From an uncultured SAR92 cluster bacterium (GTDB lineage Bacteria; Pseudomonadota; Gammaproteobacteria; Pseudomonadales; Porticoccaceae): a stretch of DNA of 64,000 nt. The stretch is taken from NCBI GenBank assembly GCA_902527245.1, contig CABZOI010000007.1, forward strand, positions 62,001-126,000, written 5' to 3'. The position numbers were made by a program, and so were the translations under genes. The notes under the pieces were generated by a model. That model did no database searches. It was not told where the DNA came from and worked only from the letters and a program-made list of their open reading frames with translations. Of the stretch, positions 53,437-62,881 are shown one piece after another (position 1 is the stretch's first letter; the number at the start of each line of letters is the position of its first letter).

Positions 53437-54792
53437 ATGATGACTACAATATTCTATTTCATTATTACTCTCTTTGTCGTAATTACAATTCACGAATATG
53501 GACACTTTTACGTTGCAAGAAAGTGCGGTGTCAAGGTAATAAGATTTAAAATTGGGTTCGGAAGAGATTTATTTGTGAGATCTGACGAGACTGGAACTTT
53601 ATTTAGTATAGGTTGGATACCACTGGGTGGTTACGTCCAAATGCTTGATGAAAAGGCAGTTAGTAAAAGTCAAGATGATATTAAAAATGCATTCCAAACA
53701 AAAAGTCCTTTTTCAAGGCTTCTAATTGTTTTAGCTGGACCCTTTGCAAATATGATACTAGCGGTTTTAATTTTTTGGGCTTTCTTTTTATCAGGAGAGA
53801 AAACTTTGGAGCCGATTATAGGCTCGCCGAATCCTGATTCTGTTGCTATGGAGAAGGGTTTTGAGGACGGTATGCGTATCAATAGGATCGGTAAAACTGA
53901 AATTCAATCATGGAAAGACATCAATAGGACGCTATTTGAATACATTGGGCACAATGGTGATATTCAATTTTGGGTAGAAAAAAATAGGTCATCAGATGAG
54001 TCGATGATATCTGTGGATGTTCAATCATGGCTCTCAGAAGCTTCAGAGCCAATGCCTGCGAGAGAATTAGGTTTAAATCCCAAGTTTGATCAAGAAGGGA
54101 TACAAATTATAAAAGTTGAGGATGGTAGCGCCGCTGAGTTAAGTGGATTAAAAAAAGGGGATAAAATAATAAGTATAAATGCTCATGAAAACCCTTCTTT
54201 AGAGTCTTTCATAAAATTGGTTTCGGAGAATGGTAACAGTGATATCACGATCACATATGGAAGAGATGAAATTGAAAACACTATTGTGGTTACTCCGAAT
54301 GTAAAGATCAATGATGATCAGCAGACTGGGTTTTTAGGAGTAACTCTTTCACCTAATGTCTCCTATCCAGAATACATGATAAAGGTTATTGAACATAATA
54401 TATTTAGTGCTTTATCTGCAGCGATGTCGCAAACCGCAGAGACCTCTGGTTTTATTGTGTCTTCACTTATTAAATTATTGGTCGGTGATATAAGTGCTAA
54501 AAACCTCAGTGGCCCAATTGGAATTGCGAAGGTTGCTGGCGACTCTGCTGAGTCTGGAGTACTAATTTTTATGCGTTTTATTGCCGTTCTGAGTATAATG
54601 TTGGGTATTATGAATCTCCTCCCTATCCCTATATTAGACGGTGGCCAGGCTGTTTATCTGTTATATGAGATTTTCGTTGGACGACCTGTTCCTGAAGGAG
54701 TTCAGAACTTTGGGATGAGGTTTGGCGTGTTTGTTTTGTTGACTTTGATGGTATATGCGACCATGAATGATATTATGAGATTGCTATTCTAG
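53437..54792 (+). CDS. rseP: Site-2 protease RseP (RIP metalloprotease)
   Basis: RseP (about 451 aa) is an inner-membrane zinc protease that cleaves anti-sigma-E and remnant signal peptides. The zinc motif HEYGH lies in TM1 (ITIHEYGHFYVARKCGVKV), the second motif LPIPILDGG in the C-terminal part, and PDZ domains between (for example VEDGSAAELSGLKKGDKI). The frame opens at GTG 53419 inside dxr; ATG 53437 (or 53440) after the dxr stop is preferred, though its Shine-Dalgarno is weak. Confidence 0.95.
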   Translation: MMTTIFYFIITLFVVITIHEYGHFYVARKCGVKVIRFKIGFGRDLFVRSDETGTLFSIGWIPLGGYVQMLDEKAVSKSQDDIKNAFQTKSPFSRLLIVLAGPFANMILAVLIFWAFFLSGEKTLEPIIGSPNPDSVAMEKGFEDGMRINRIGKTEIQSWKDINRTLFEYIGHNGDIQFWVEKNRSSDESMISVDVQSWLSEASEPMPARELGLNPKFDQEGIQIIKVEDGSAAELSGLKKGDKIISINAHENPSLESFIKLVSENGNSDITITYGRDEIENTIVVTPNVKINDDQQTGFLGVTLSPNVSYPEYMIKVIEHNIFSALSAAMSQTAETSGFIVSSLIKLLVGDISAKNLSGPIGIAKVAGDSAESGVLIFMRFIAVLSIMLGIMNLLPIPILDGGQAVYLLYEIFVGRPVPEGVQNFGMRFGVFVLLTLMVYATMNDIMRLLF

Positions 54793-54802
54793 ATAGATAT
54801 GT

Positions 54803-57139
54803 ATGAAAACACTGACTAGATTAAATTCAATAATCCTACTTGTATCAGCGATAGCACTCAATCTTGAAGCTGACGAAATTTTTAGTGTTCAAGATATCCG
54901 AATAGAGGGCTTGCAAAGAGTATCCGCGGGAACTGTTTTTGGCTCCTTACCGATAAATATTGGGGACCAGGTAGACGAAAGTATCTTGAGAGCATCAACG
55001 AGAGCTTTGTTTAGAACTGGCTATTTTGCCGATGTCTTATTATCCAGAGAAAACAACATATTGGTTATAACTTTGGCAGAGAGACCCTCCGTAAATGAAA
55101 TAATTTTAGAGGGGAATAAGGCGATAGAGACAGATCAATTGCTTGGTGCACTCAGAGATAATGGATTAGCCGAAGGACAGATTTTTCGGCAAATAATTTT
55201 AGAGGGTATGAGCCAGGAATTAGAGAGACAATATGTCGCACAGGGTAGATACGGTGCAATTGTAAAAACAGAGGTCTCAGATCTTCCGAGGAATCGTGTT
55301 TCCATCAAGATAGATATTGATGAGGGTGATGTTGCAAAAATCCGTCATATAAATTTAGTAGGTAATCGTGAATTTTCGGATAGTGAATTATTAGATCAAT
55401 TTGAACAAAAGAAAACAGGTTGGCTTTCTTGGATTATTAGCGATGATAAATACTCTCGAGAGAAACTTTCATCAGATTTAGAAACACTTGAAAGTTTTTA
55501 CCTTGACCGAGGATACCTAGAGTTTGAAGTCTTAAATACGCAGGTCTCTGTTAGTCCAGACAAAGAATCAGTCTTTATTACAATCAATATAAATGAAGGA
55601 GATATTTTTTCCGTTGGGGAGATAAAGCTGGCTGGGGAGTTAATAATTTCAGAGGAACAGGTTAAAAATTTAATTCTGTTGCAACCCGAGAAGACGTTTT
55701 CTCAGATTTTGATGACAACCTCTAGCGAATATATTTCAAAGCGACTTGGAAATGAGGGATACACTTTTGCAGAGGTTCAAGGCTATCCTCAATTGGATTC
55801 AGATAATAACAAGACTGATGTAACCTTTTTAATCGATCCAAAGAAACGTGCTTATGTGAGGAGAGTAGAGTTTAGAGGAAACACAAAAACTGCTGATTCT
55901 GTCTTGAGAAGAGAAATGCGACAAATGGAAGGAGGATCAGCCAACAACGCATTGATAGATTTATCGAAAGTTCGTTTAGAAAGAGTTGGATTTTTTAAAG
56001 AGGTGAATGTTGATACTGTTCCTGTTACAGGCACAGAAGATCAGGTTGATGTTATTTTTACTGTGGAGGAGCAGCCTTCTGGATCCGTTGGAGCAAATCT
56101 CGGATATTCGCAGGGATACGGATTAATGTTAGGTGCCAATTTAACAGAAAATAATTTCCTTGGAACAGGAAAACAGGTTGGTATTGGAATAAATAAGAGC
56201 ACGTATCAATCATCTCTCAACTTTAGTTATACCGAACCATATTTCACGCCTGATGGAGTAAGTGCTGGATATAGTATATTTGCTCGTGAAACAGATTATA
56301 GTCGACTGAGATTGCAACCTTTCTCACAAAATACTAAAGGAGCAAACCTCAATTGGAGTTATCCAATATCTGAAATACAAAGAATTGGATTCGGACTTGG
56401 CTATGAGTATTTAGAATTAAATCTTGGTGATTATGTTAGCTCTCAAATTATCGAAGACTTTGTCTCAGCCAACGGGAACTGGTTCAAATCAGTTAATTTC
56501 AACCTAAATTGGGTTAAGTCAACGCTGAATCGAGGGATATTTGCCACACGAGGAACTTCACAACGCGTTGGCTTAGATCTTTCAATGCCAGGATCAGGTT
56601 TGGAGTATTATAAAATCACGTATAAAGGATCTCATTTAAGAGGCATGGGTAAGCAACTGAGTTTAAGACTTCGCGCTGATCTTGGCTACGGTGAGAGCTA
56701 TGGTGATACAACGCAAATGCCATTTTTTAAGAATTTCTACAGCGGTGGATTGGGCTCAGTTCGAGGTTATAAAAAATATACCCTGGGACCGAGAAATTTG
56801 CCCCAAGGAGGTTTTTACTCATATAGCAGGCCGACTGGAGGAAATGTGCAAATCGTTCTTGGTGCTGATGTGATCTTTCCGTTACCATTCGTAAAAGATC
56901 AAAGATCTTTACAGTCATCTTTTTTTATTGATGCAGGTAATATTTTTAATACTAAATGTGGGAGTTCCCAGATAAACTGTTTTAATATTGAGGAGGGGGA
57001 ACTTAGGTACTCCGTGGGCGTTGGTGCGACTTGGTTGAGTGGGTTTGGTCCAATAACATTTAGTATTGCAAAACCTTTGAACTCTCAGCCAGGTGATGAA
57101 ACTGAAGTTTTTCAGTTTTCGTTGGGTAATCAATTTTAA
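54803..57139 (+). CDS. bamA: Outer membrane protein assembly factor BamA
   Basis: BamA (778 aa) inserts beta-barrel proteins into the outer membrane. A signal peptide (residues 1-23) precedes POTRA domains (start SVQDIRIEGLQRVSAGTVFG) and a C-terminal Omp85 barrel with the lid motif SVRGYKKYTLG, and the final FQFSLGNQF ends in Phe. The order rseP-bamA-skp-lpxD is standard. Length is within the normal range of about 780-810. Confidence 0.97.
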   Translation: MKTLTRLNSIILLVSAIALNLEADEIFSVQDIRIEGLQRVSAGTVFGSLPINIGDQVDESILRASTRALFRTGYFADVLLSRENNILVITLAERPSVNEIILEGNKAIETDQLLGALRDNGLAEGQIFRQIILEGMSQELERQYVAQGRYGAIVKTEVSDLPRNRVSIKIDIDEGDVAKIRHINLVGNREFSDSELLDQFEQKKTGWLSWIISDDKYSREKLSSDLETLESFYLDRGYLEFEVLNTQVSVSPDKESVFITININEGDIFSVGEIKLAGELIISEEQVKNLILLQPEKTFSQILMTTSSEYISKRLGNEGYTFAEVQGYPQLDSDNNKTDVTFLIDPKKRAYVRRVEFRGNTKTADSVLRREMRQMEGGSANNALIDLSKVRLERVGFFKEVNVDTVPVTGTEDQVDVIFTVEEQPSGSVGANLGYSQGYGLMLGANLTENNFLGTGKQVGIGINKSTYQSSLNFSYTEPYFTPDGVSAGYSIFARETDYSRLRLQPFSQNTKGANLNWSYPISEIQRIGFGLGYEYLELNLGDYVSSQIIEDFVSANGNWFKSVNFNLNWVKSTLNRGIFATRGTSQRVGLDLSMPGSGLEYYKITYKGSHLRGMGKQLSLRLRADLGYGESYGDTTQMPFFKNFYSGGLGSVRGYKKYTLGPRNLPQGGFYSYSRPTGGNVQIVLGADVIFPLPFVKDQRSLQSSFFIDAGNIFNTKCGSSQINCFNIEEGELRYSVGVGATWLSGFGPITFSIAKPLNSQPGDETEVFQFSLGNQF

Positions 57140-57160
57140 AATTATTTTTGGAGATAGCAA

Positions 57161-57679
57161 GTGAAATATATAAAACTATTAAGTATTGTTTTTTTGGTAG
57201 CTATAGCGACTATAGCCTCTAGTGAAGATAAGATAGCAGTAATTGATATGCAACAGGCAATGTTTGCTTCAAACTATGCACAAAATATGGCTAAGGAAGC
57301 CTCTGAGAGTGCAGATTTTGTAGCTTTGAGAGCGAAAGCGGAGAGTAGTGCAGCAGATCTTCAGGCAATGGCCAAAGAAGCAGAAACAAAGAGATTGACT
57401 TGGTCTACGGAGGAGGCTGCTGAGCATCAAAAAAAGATGTCATATACAAAAGCGGACTATGATTTAGCAGTTCAGAAGATTCAAGGAGAGCAACAACAGC
57501 TCCAACAAAAGATAATGCAAGAGTTAACACCTCAATTCCAAGAAGCTCTAAGTGAGGTTGCCAAGGGTGAAGGAATAACACTTCTGTTGAGAAGGGAGTC
57601 TGTAATTATTGCTGATCCAAAGAATGACTTAACAGCCAAGGTAGTAGATAAACTGAATCAAATTACTTTAGAGAAATAG
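57161..57679 (+). CDS. skp: Periplasmic chaperone Skp/OmpH
   Basis: A 172-aa protein that holds unfolded outer-membrane proteins in the periplasm for BamA. A signal peptide (IKLLSIVFLVAIATIASS) is followed by KIAVIDMQQAMFASNYAQ and a long charged coiled-coil-like region, the OmpH pattern. The start is GTG with GGAGA. It is between bamA and lpxD, with an 11-bp gap to lpxD. Confidence 0.93.
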   Translation: MKYIKLLSIVFLVAIATIASSEDKIAVIDMQQAMFASNYAQNMAKEASESADFVALRAKAESSAADLQAMAKEAETKRLTWSTEEAAEHQKKMSYTKADYDLAVQKIQGEQQQLQQKIMQELTPQFQEALSEVAKGEGITLLLRRESVIIADPKNDLTAKVVDKLNQITLEK

Positions 57680-57690
57680 ATTCAAAGGCT

Positions 57691-58695
57691 ATGCAAGAAA
57701 GTTATACAGCAGAGGAAATTGCTGAATTTCTGGGTGCAGATATTCGTGGAGATAAAGATGCTCAAATATATGGTTTGAATACACTGAATAATGCTGGAGA
57801 GGGCGAGCTTTCTTTTTTCTCAAACCCACTATATAAGAAGGAATTGGATGGAACAAAAGCATCTTTTGTGATTCTTTCTGTCGAAGATTCTTCTGACTAT
57901 GCAGGCTCGTGCTTTATAGTAGAAAATCCCTATCTTGCTTATGCCAAAATTTCTCATTGGTTTTGTTCAGACAAAACAAAGCGTTTGGCTAATGGTGGTC
58001 CACCAAAAATTGAAGAAAACGCATTCATCTCCTCGGGTGTAGTAATTGGTAATGATTCAATAGTCGGAGATTTTTCAAAGATCGGTTCGAATGTTTCAAT
58101 AGGATCAAACGTCAAGATTGGCAAACATACTAGAATTTTTCCTAATGTGTCTATATATGATGATGTAGTTATTGGGGACAATGTAATAATTCATAGTAAT
58201 TCAGTCATTGGATCTGATGGATTCGGAATGGCGAGACGAGAAGATGGTTCTTGGGAAAAAATTGCTCAGTTAGGAATTGTTAATATAGGGAATGATGTTG
58301 AAATAGGAGCGTGCTGTACTATTGACAGGGGTGCACTAGGTAATACCACCATTAATAATGGGGTTAAATTAGATAATCATATTCAAATTGCTCATAATGT
58401 GGTAATTGGTGAAAATACAGTAATGGCAGCCTACTGTGGGATAGCGGGTAGCTCTGTAATAGGAAAGAATTGTGTCTTTGGTGGTGATGTATGTGTGGTC
58501 GGACATGTAGAAGTTTGTGATAGTGTGATGATCACCGCTAGAACTCTTGTCACAAAATCAATTTCAAAACCTGGTTCTTACTCCTCTGGGACCACTCCGT
58601 TGATGGATACAAAAAGTTGGAGAAAAAATGCAGTCAGATTCACCCAATTAGACACGATCGCAAAGAAGCTAAACAAAATAAAAAATATCGATTAA
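57691..58695 (+). CDS. lpxD: UDP-3-O-(3-hydroxyacyl)glucosamine N-acyltransferase
   Basis: LpxD (334 aa) adds the second hydroxyacyl chain in lipid A synthesis. The N-terminal uridine-binding domain has LNTLNNAGEGELSFFSNP; the left-handed beta-helix has hexapeptide repeats, with the catalytic His in LDNHIQIAHNVVIG and GSDGFGMARREDGSWEKI. Substrate acyl-ACP comes from the fatty-acid pathway. Followed 20 bp later by fabZ. Confidence 0.96.
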   Translation: MQESYTAEEIAEFLGADIRGDKDAQIYGLNTLNNAGEGELSFFSNPLYKKELDGTKASFVILSVEDSSDYAGSCFIVENPYLAYAKISHWFCSDKTKRLANGGPPKIEENAFISSGVVIGNDSIVGDFSKIGSNVSIGSNVKIGKHTRIFPNVSIYDDVVIGDNVIIHSNSVIGSDGFGMARREDGSWEKIAQLGIVNIGNDVEIGACCTIDRGALGNTTINNGVKLDNHIQIAHNVVIGENTVMAAYCGIAGSSVIGKNCVFGGDVCVVGHVEVCDSVMITARTLVTKSISKPGSYSSGTTPLMDTKSWRKNAVRFTQLDTIAKKLNKIKNID

Positions 58696-58715
58696 TCCAC
58701 AGCTAGGAATATAAA

Positions 58716-59162
58716 ATGGATGTAAACAAAATCATGTCTTTACTGCCTCACAGATATCCAATGTTACTTGTTGACAGAATCACTGATTACACAGCATTTA
58801 AAAATATTTCTGGATACAAGAACGTTACTATAAATGAAGAAGTTTTTAATGGTCATTTCCCATCAAACCCTATTTTTCCTGGTGTTTTGACGATTGAAGC
58901 GCTTGCTCAAGTCTCTGGAATTCTTGGATTTGCCTCGACAAATACTACTGCTTCCGATGGGAAATTGTATCTTTTCGCAGGTGTGGATAATGTCAGATTT
59001 AAAAGACCTGTAGTCCCTGGAGACAAATTAGTACTTGAGTCTGAGGTGAAAACGGTCAAGAGGAATATATGGCGATTCCAAACTCAAGCACTGGTCGATG
59101 ACAAAATTGTCTGCAAGGCAGAACTATTATGTGCCTATACTGACAAGGATGAAATCAAGTGA
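58716..59162 (+). CDS. fabZ: 3-hydroxyacyl-ACP dehydratase FabZ
   Basis: A 148-aa hotdog dehydratase that removes water from 3-hydroxyacyl-ACP, competing with LpxA/LpxD for the substrate. The catalytic region is LPHRYPMLLVDRI and NGHFPSNPIFPGVLTIEALAQ (His and Glu dyad). Its TGA overlaps the GTG start of lpxA (GTGA). Order lpxD-fabZ-lpxA is conserved. Confidence 0.96.
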   Translation: MDVNKIMSLLPHRYPMLLVDRITDYTAFKNISGYKNVTINEEVFNGHFPSNPIFPGVLTIEALAQVSGILGFASTNTTASDGKLYLFAGVDNVRFKRPVVPGDKLVLESEVKTVKRNIWRFQTQALVDDKIVCKAELLCAYTDKDEIK

Positions 59163-59926
59163 TTCATCCTAGTGCTATTGTCCATGAGTCCGCCAAAATA
59201 GGAAAAGAAGTTAAAATTGGCCCCTGGACACAAATTGGTGAAAATGTCGAGATTGGTGATAAGTGTGAAATTAGCTCCCACGTTGTTGTCAAAGGTCCAA
59301 CAATAGTTGGTCATTCAAATAAAATTTATCAATTTGCGACAGTGGGCGATGACACGCCGGACCTCAAATATAAAGGTGAAAAAACTAAGCTCGTCATAGG
59401 CAGTAACAATATAATAAGAGAAGGTGTGACTATTCACAGAGGTACAATCCAAGACAAAGGTATTACCTCGATAGGTGATAACAATTTGTTTATGGCATAC
59501 GCTCATATTGGGCATGACTGTATTATTGGCGATAACATTATTATGACAAATAATGCAGCGATATCTGGTCATGTGACCGTAGGGGACTGGGCCATACTTT
59601 CTGGTTTTGCAGCAGTACATCAGTATGTCAGTCTTGGTGCACACTGTTTTATAGGCCCCACCGCATTTGTTTATCATGATGTGCCTGCTTTTGTAACAGT
59701 AGCAGGTAATCCCGCTGAGCCAAGGACTATAAATAGGGAAGGACTCAAGAGACGTGGATTTACTGCTGATGAGATTTCATTAATTAATAAAGCATACAAA
59801 ATTTTATATAGGAGAGGTTTACAGCTTTCAGACTCAATCAAGGAAATTTCTTTATTGGGAGAGAGTGATATTTTAAACACTTTTCTTGCATCCATTGAAG
59901 CTTCCACACGTGGCATTATTCGATAA
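59159..59926 (+). CDS. lpxA: UDP-N-acetylglucosamine O-acyltransferase
   Basis: LpxA (255 aa) catalyses the first step of lipid A synthesis. The GTG start overlaps the fabZ stop. Left-handed beta-helix repeats from IHPSAIVHESAKIGKEVKIG; the catalytic His lies in AYAHIGHDCIIGDN; the C-terminal helical domain begins NREGLKRRGFTADEI. Normal length. Followed 3 bp later by lpxB. Confidence 0.97.
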   Translation: MIHPSAIVHESAKIGKEVKIGPWTQIGENVEIGDKCEISSHVVVKGPTIVGHSNKIYQFATVGDDTPDLKYKGEKTKLVIGSNNIIREGVTIHRGTIQDKGITSIGDNNLFMAYAHIGHDCIIGDNIIMTNNAAISGHVTVGDWAILSGFAAVHQYVSLGAHCFIGPTAFVYHDVPAFVTVAGNPAEPRTINREGLKRRGFTADEISLINKAYKILYRRGLQLSDSIKEISLLGESDILNTFLASIEASTRGIIR

Positions 59927-59929
59927 TTA

Positions 59930-61081
59930 ATGAAAGCAAATAATTTAACTATTGCAATGGTAGCTGGAGAAAAATCTGGAGATTTACTCGGTGCTGATTT
60001 GATAAGAAACCTAAAAAAAATATATCCGAATGCTTTGTTTGAGGGCGTGGGCGGACCATCAATGATCTCCGAGGGATTTCAGTCCCATATTGATATGGAT
60101 CGCCTATCGGTTATGGGAATTATGGAGCCTTTAAAACGACTTCCTGAACTCATACGTCATCAAAAATCACTTATAAAAAGATATTCCCAAAATCCACCTG
60201 CTGTTTTTATAGGCATCGATTCACCCGATTTTAACTTAAAAATAGAACGAATTTTAAAATCTAAGTCTATAAAGACAGTGCACTACGTTAGTCCGTCGGT
60301 ATGGGCTTGGCGACAAGGAAGAGTCAAAAAAATAAAAGTAAGCGTAGACCTGATATTAACCCTTTTCCCATTTGAAAATGAAATATATGAGAAAAATAAC
60401 ATACCTGTAAAAAATGTCGGTCATCCTTTGGCATCTCAACTCGTGAACGGTAGATTGTCTTCACGGAAAAGACTAGATCTCTCAGACAGAAATGAAATTA
60501 GTCTATGCGTAATGCCAGGAAGTCGCGCTGAAGAGGTAAGTAAGTTATTAATTATATTTATAGAGGCGCTAGATAAATTTACTATAAAAAATAATATAGG
60601 ACTGAAAATAGCAATACCCGCGGCAAATCAAAGCCGATATAAGCAAATATCCGAGATTTGTACAGCGCATGGTTTTCATGACATAAAGTTAACACTTGGT
60701 GATTCTCATAAAGTAATGCGCGAAAGTGATTTGGTGTTATTGGCATCTGGTACATCATCCATTGAGGCAATGTTGCTACTGAAACCGATGATTGTGGTTT
60801 ATAAATTGCACTGGTTGACATTCCTGATTGCAAAGCCCTTGATTAAAACAAAATTTGTCGCCTTACCAAATTTGCTGTCACAAAAGATGTTAGTGCCGGA
60901 GTTACTTCAAGAAAATGCGAATTCGGAGTCTATACTGTTTGAGTTAGAGCAACTTGTTTTTCATACTGACTTATTGGCTATTCAAAATAAATTCAAGAGA
61001 CTTAGTCAGCCTTTAATGCAGAACTCTGGAAAAATAAGCGCTGGAGCCGTAAGTGAATTAATTGAAGCATCGAATTTATGA
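59930..61081 (+). CDS. lpxB: Lipid A disaccharide synthase
   Basis: LpxB (383 aa) is a GT19 glycosyltransferase joining UDP-2,3-diacylglucosamine and lipid X. Signatures: MVAGEKSGDLLGADLIRNL, GIDSPDFNLKIERILK, YVSPSVWAWRQGRVKKIK, LPGSR-type VMPGSRAEEV and LLASGTSSIEAMLL. The stop overlaps the rnhB start (ATGA). Confidence 0.96.
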   Translation: MKANNLTIAMVAGEKSGDLLGADLIRNLKKIYPNALFEGVGGPSMISEGFQSHIDMDRLSVMGIMEPLKRLPELIRHQKSLIKRYSQNPPAVFIGIDSPDFNLKIERILKSKSIKTVHYVSPSVWAWRQGRVKKIKVSVDLILTLFPFENEIYEKNNIPVKNVGHPLASQLVNGRLSSRKRLDLSDRNEISLCVMPGSRAEEVSKLLIIFIEALDKFTIKNNIGLKIAIPAANQSRYKQISEICTAHGFHDIKLTLGDSHKVMRESDLVLLASGTSSIEAMLLLKPMIVVYKLHWLTFLIAKPLIKTKFVALPNLLSQKMLVPELLQENANSESILFELEQLVFHTDLLAIQNKFKRLSQPLMQNSGKISAGAVSELIEASNL

Positions 61082-61677
61082 AACCACATGAGAATTATCT
61101 GGTTGCTGGGGTCGATGAAGTGGGGAGAGGATGTTTAGCCGGTGACGTCTTGGCAGCAGCTGTAATTCTGCAACCTAAAAAACTGATAGATGATTTAATT
61201 GATTCAAAAGCTATTAATGCTCTTCAGAGATCTTTTGTTTATAAGGAAATTATTCAAAACTGTATTTGTTATTCGATTGGCAGGGCAAGCGTTGATGAAA
61301 TAGATCGATTCAATATCTTACAAGCAACTCTTTTGGCAATGAAAAGAGCAGTAGACTCATTAGTAATAAAGCCACATAGGGTAATGGTCGATGGAAATGT
61401 TATACCAAGATGGGAATATGAGAGTGAGGCTATCATAAAAGGTGATTCAAAAGTGCCAGAAATTTCAGCAGCTTCAATTATTGCAAAAGTAACACGCGAT
61501 GAGGAGATGAACATACTTGCAAAAAAATATCCTGGTTATGGCTTTGAAAAAAATAAAGGCTACGGAACACCTCAACATAAAGCAGCAATAAAAGCAAAAG
61601 GCTTTTGTGATTGTCACAGAAGAACATTCTCTCCGATTAGCGAGCTAATACATGATAGACAAGAGTGTCTCTTGTGA
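61078..61677 (+). CDS. rnhB: Ribonuclease HII
   Basis: RNase HII (199 aa) cuts RNA in RNA-DNA hybrids and at single ribonucleotides in DNA. The catalytic acids are in VAGVDEVGRGCLAGDV (Asp13, Glu14), VMVDGNVIP and AASIIAKVTRDEEM; the C-terminal KGYGTPQHKAAI is present. It is coupled to lpxB. A separate gene, not accA or dnaE directly, follows. Confidence 0.96.
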   Translation: MKPHENYLVAGVDEVGRGCLAGDVLAAAVILQPKKLIDDLIDSKAINALQRSFVYKEIIQNCICYSIGRASVDEIDRFNILQATLLAMKRAVDSLVIKPHRVMVDGNVIPRWEYESEAIIKGDSKVPEISAASIIAKVTRDEEMNILAKKYPGYGFEKNKGYGTPQHKAAIKAKGFCDCHRRTFSPISELIHDRQECLL

Positions 61678-61787
61678 TATTTGTAATTTTCTTGCAAACA
61701 AAGCTTTCAATAAAAATTAAAATATAATTCTAGTAACAATCTGCATACAACATGTAAAATATAGATGGTTAGTGTGGAGATTTTGAA

Positions 61788-62879
61788 TTGAAGTATGCAG
61801 AGATTTCTGGATGGGGAAGTTATGCTCCGCCCATGATCATGTCTAATGAGGACATTAGCAGAGTGGTAGATACCAATGATGAGTGGATATATTCAAGATC
61901 AGGTATCAAAAGGAGGCATTATTCTCATGTTTCTACTGGCAAAATGGCATGGTTAGCCTCAGAGAGGGCGCTTTCCTCGGGTGGTTTCGATGCTAAAGCT
62001 TTGGATCTAGTGATTCTTGGTTCAACTTCTCCAGAGGAGTATTGTCCAAATACAGCAAGCTGGATTAAAAATGAACTTGGCGCGGTTAAAGCCGCCGCAT
62101 TTGATTTGAATTCTGCATGTACTAGCTGGTTTTATGGATTAAATGTTGCCTCAGATATGATTAAGGCAGGTTCGATTAAATCAGCTTTGGTTATTGGAGC
62201 AGAGCGAATCTCGCTTGCTATGGACTGGAACAAACGTGAATCATGTGTCTTATTTGGGGATGGAGCTGGTGCCGTCCTTTTGACAGCGAGTGATAAAGAT
62301 ACTGGTTTAAAGACTGCGTTTATGAGCTGCGTACCTGACACGAGAGAATGTCTGCATTTGCCCAGCTGGGGACTCTCCCCATTACATTTTACTAATGACA
62401 TATTTGTCTCTTTGAATTTTGAGGGGCAAGAAGTATTCAAGAATGCTGTAAAGGGCATGTCTGATGCTATTGATAACGTATTGTCAAAAGAGGATATTCA
62501 AGTGGCGGACATTGATTTATTTATTCCTCATCAAGCTAATATGAGAATTATACAAGCACTGGCTAAGCGCTTGAATTTTCCCATGGAAAAAGTCATTGTC
62601 CGTATTGATGAATACGCAAATACGTCTGCAGCTTCAATTCCACTTGCAATGGTTGACGCATTAAATGATAAAAGAATAAAGCCTGGAATGAATATTTTAG
62701 TCGCAACATTTGGAGCAGGCCTAACGTGCGGAGCTGGAATTATCAAATGGGGTGATAGGGTAGAATCAATATCAGAATCATCAAAAAGTATACCTGATTA
62801 TGATGGATCTATATTTGATCTTATGAAAGATAGTTTTAATCATTATGGAATAAACGCATCACATTTGTTAACACCCTAA
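61788..62879 (+). CDS. Beta-ketoacyl-ACP synthase III family protein, extra copy between rnhB and dnaE
   Basis: A 363-aa KAS III-type condensing enzyme with a TTG start (TGGAGA 7 bp before). The catalytic triad is complete: Cys111 in [12 protein letters not shown], His248 in [10 protein letters not shown], and Asn278 in EYANTSAAS, with GFGDGAGAV-like [11 protein letters not shown]. After the usual end ([14 protein letters not shown]) there are about 35 extra residues. It has its own 110-bp upstream gap with a TATAAT at 61723-61728. In most gammaproteobacteria rnhB is followed by dnaE, so this is an insertion. It could be the housekeeping FabH or a specialised synthase; fatty-acid type starter condensation is the safe call. 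Confidence 0.88.
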   Translation: MKYAEISGWGSYAPPMIMSNEDISRVVDTNDEWIYSRSGIKRRHYSHVSTGKMAWLASERALSSGGFDAKALDLVILGSTSPEEYCPNTASWIKNELGAVKAAAFDLNSACTSWFYGLNVASDMIKAGSIKSALVIGAERISLAMDWNKRESCVLFGDGAGAVLLTASDKDTGLKTAFMSCVPDTRECLHLPSWGLSPLHFTNDIFVSLNFEGQEVFKNAVKGMSDAIDNVLSKEDIQVADIDLFIPHQANMRIIQALAKRLNFPMEKVIVRIDEYANTSAASIPLAMVDALNDKRIKPGMNILVATFGAGLTCGAGIIKWGDRVESISESSKSIPDYDGSIFDLMKDSFNHYGINASHLLTP

Positions 62880-62881
62880 AA

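Noticed and set aside
59315-59677. A 120-codon minus-strand frame in lpxA
   Set aside because: Antisense to a coupled, motif-complete lpxA gene, with a Cys/His-rich translation and no domain.
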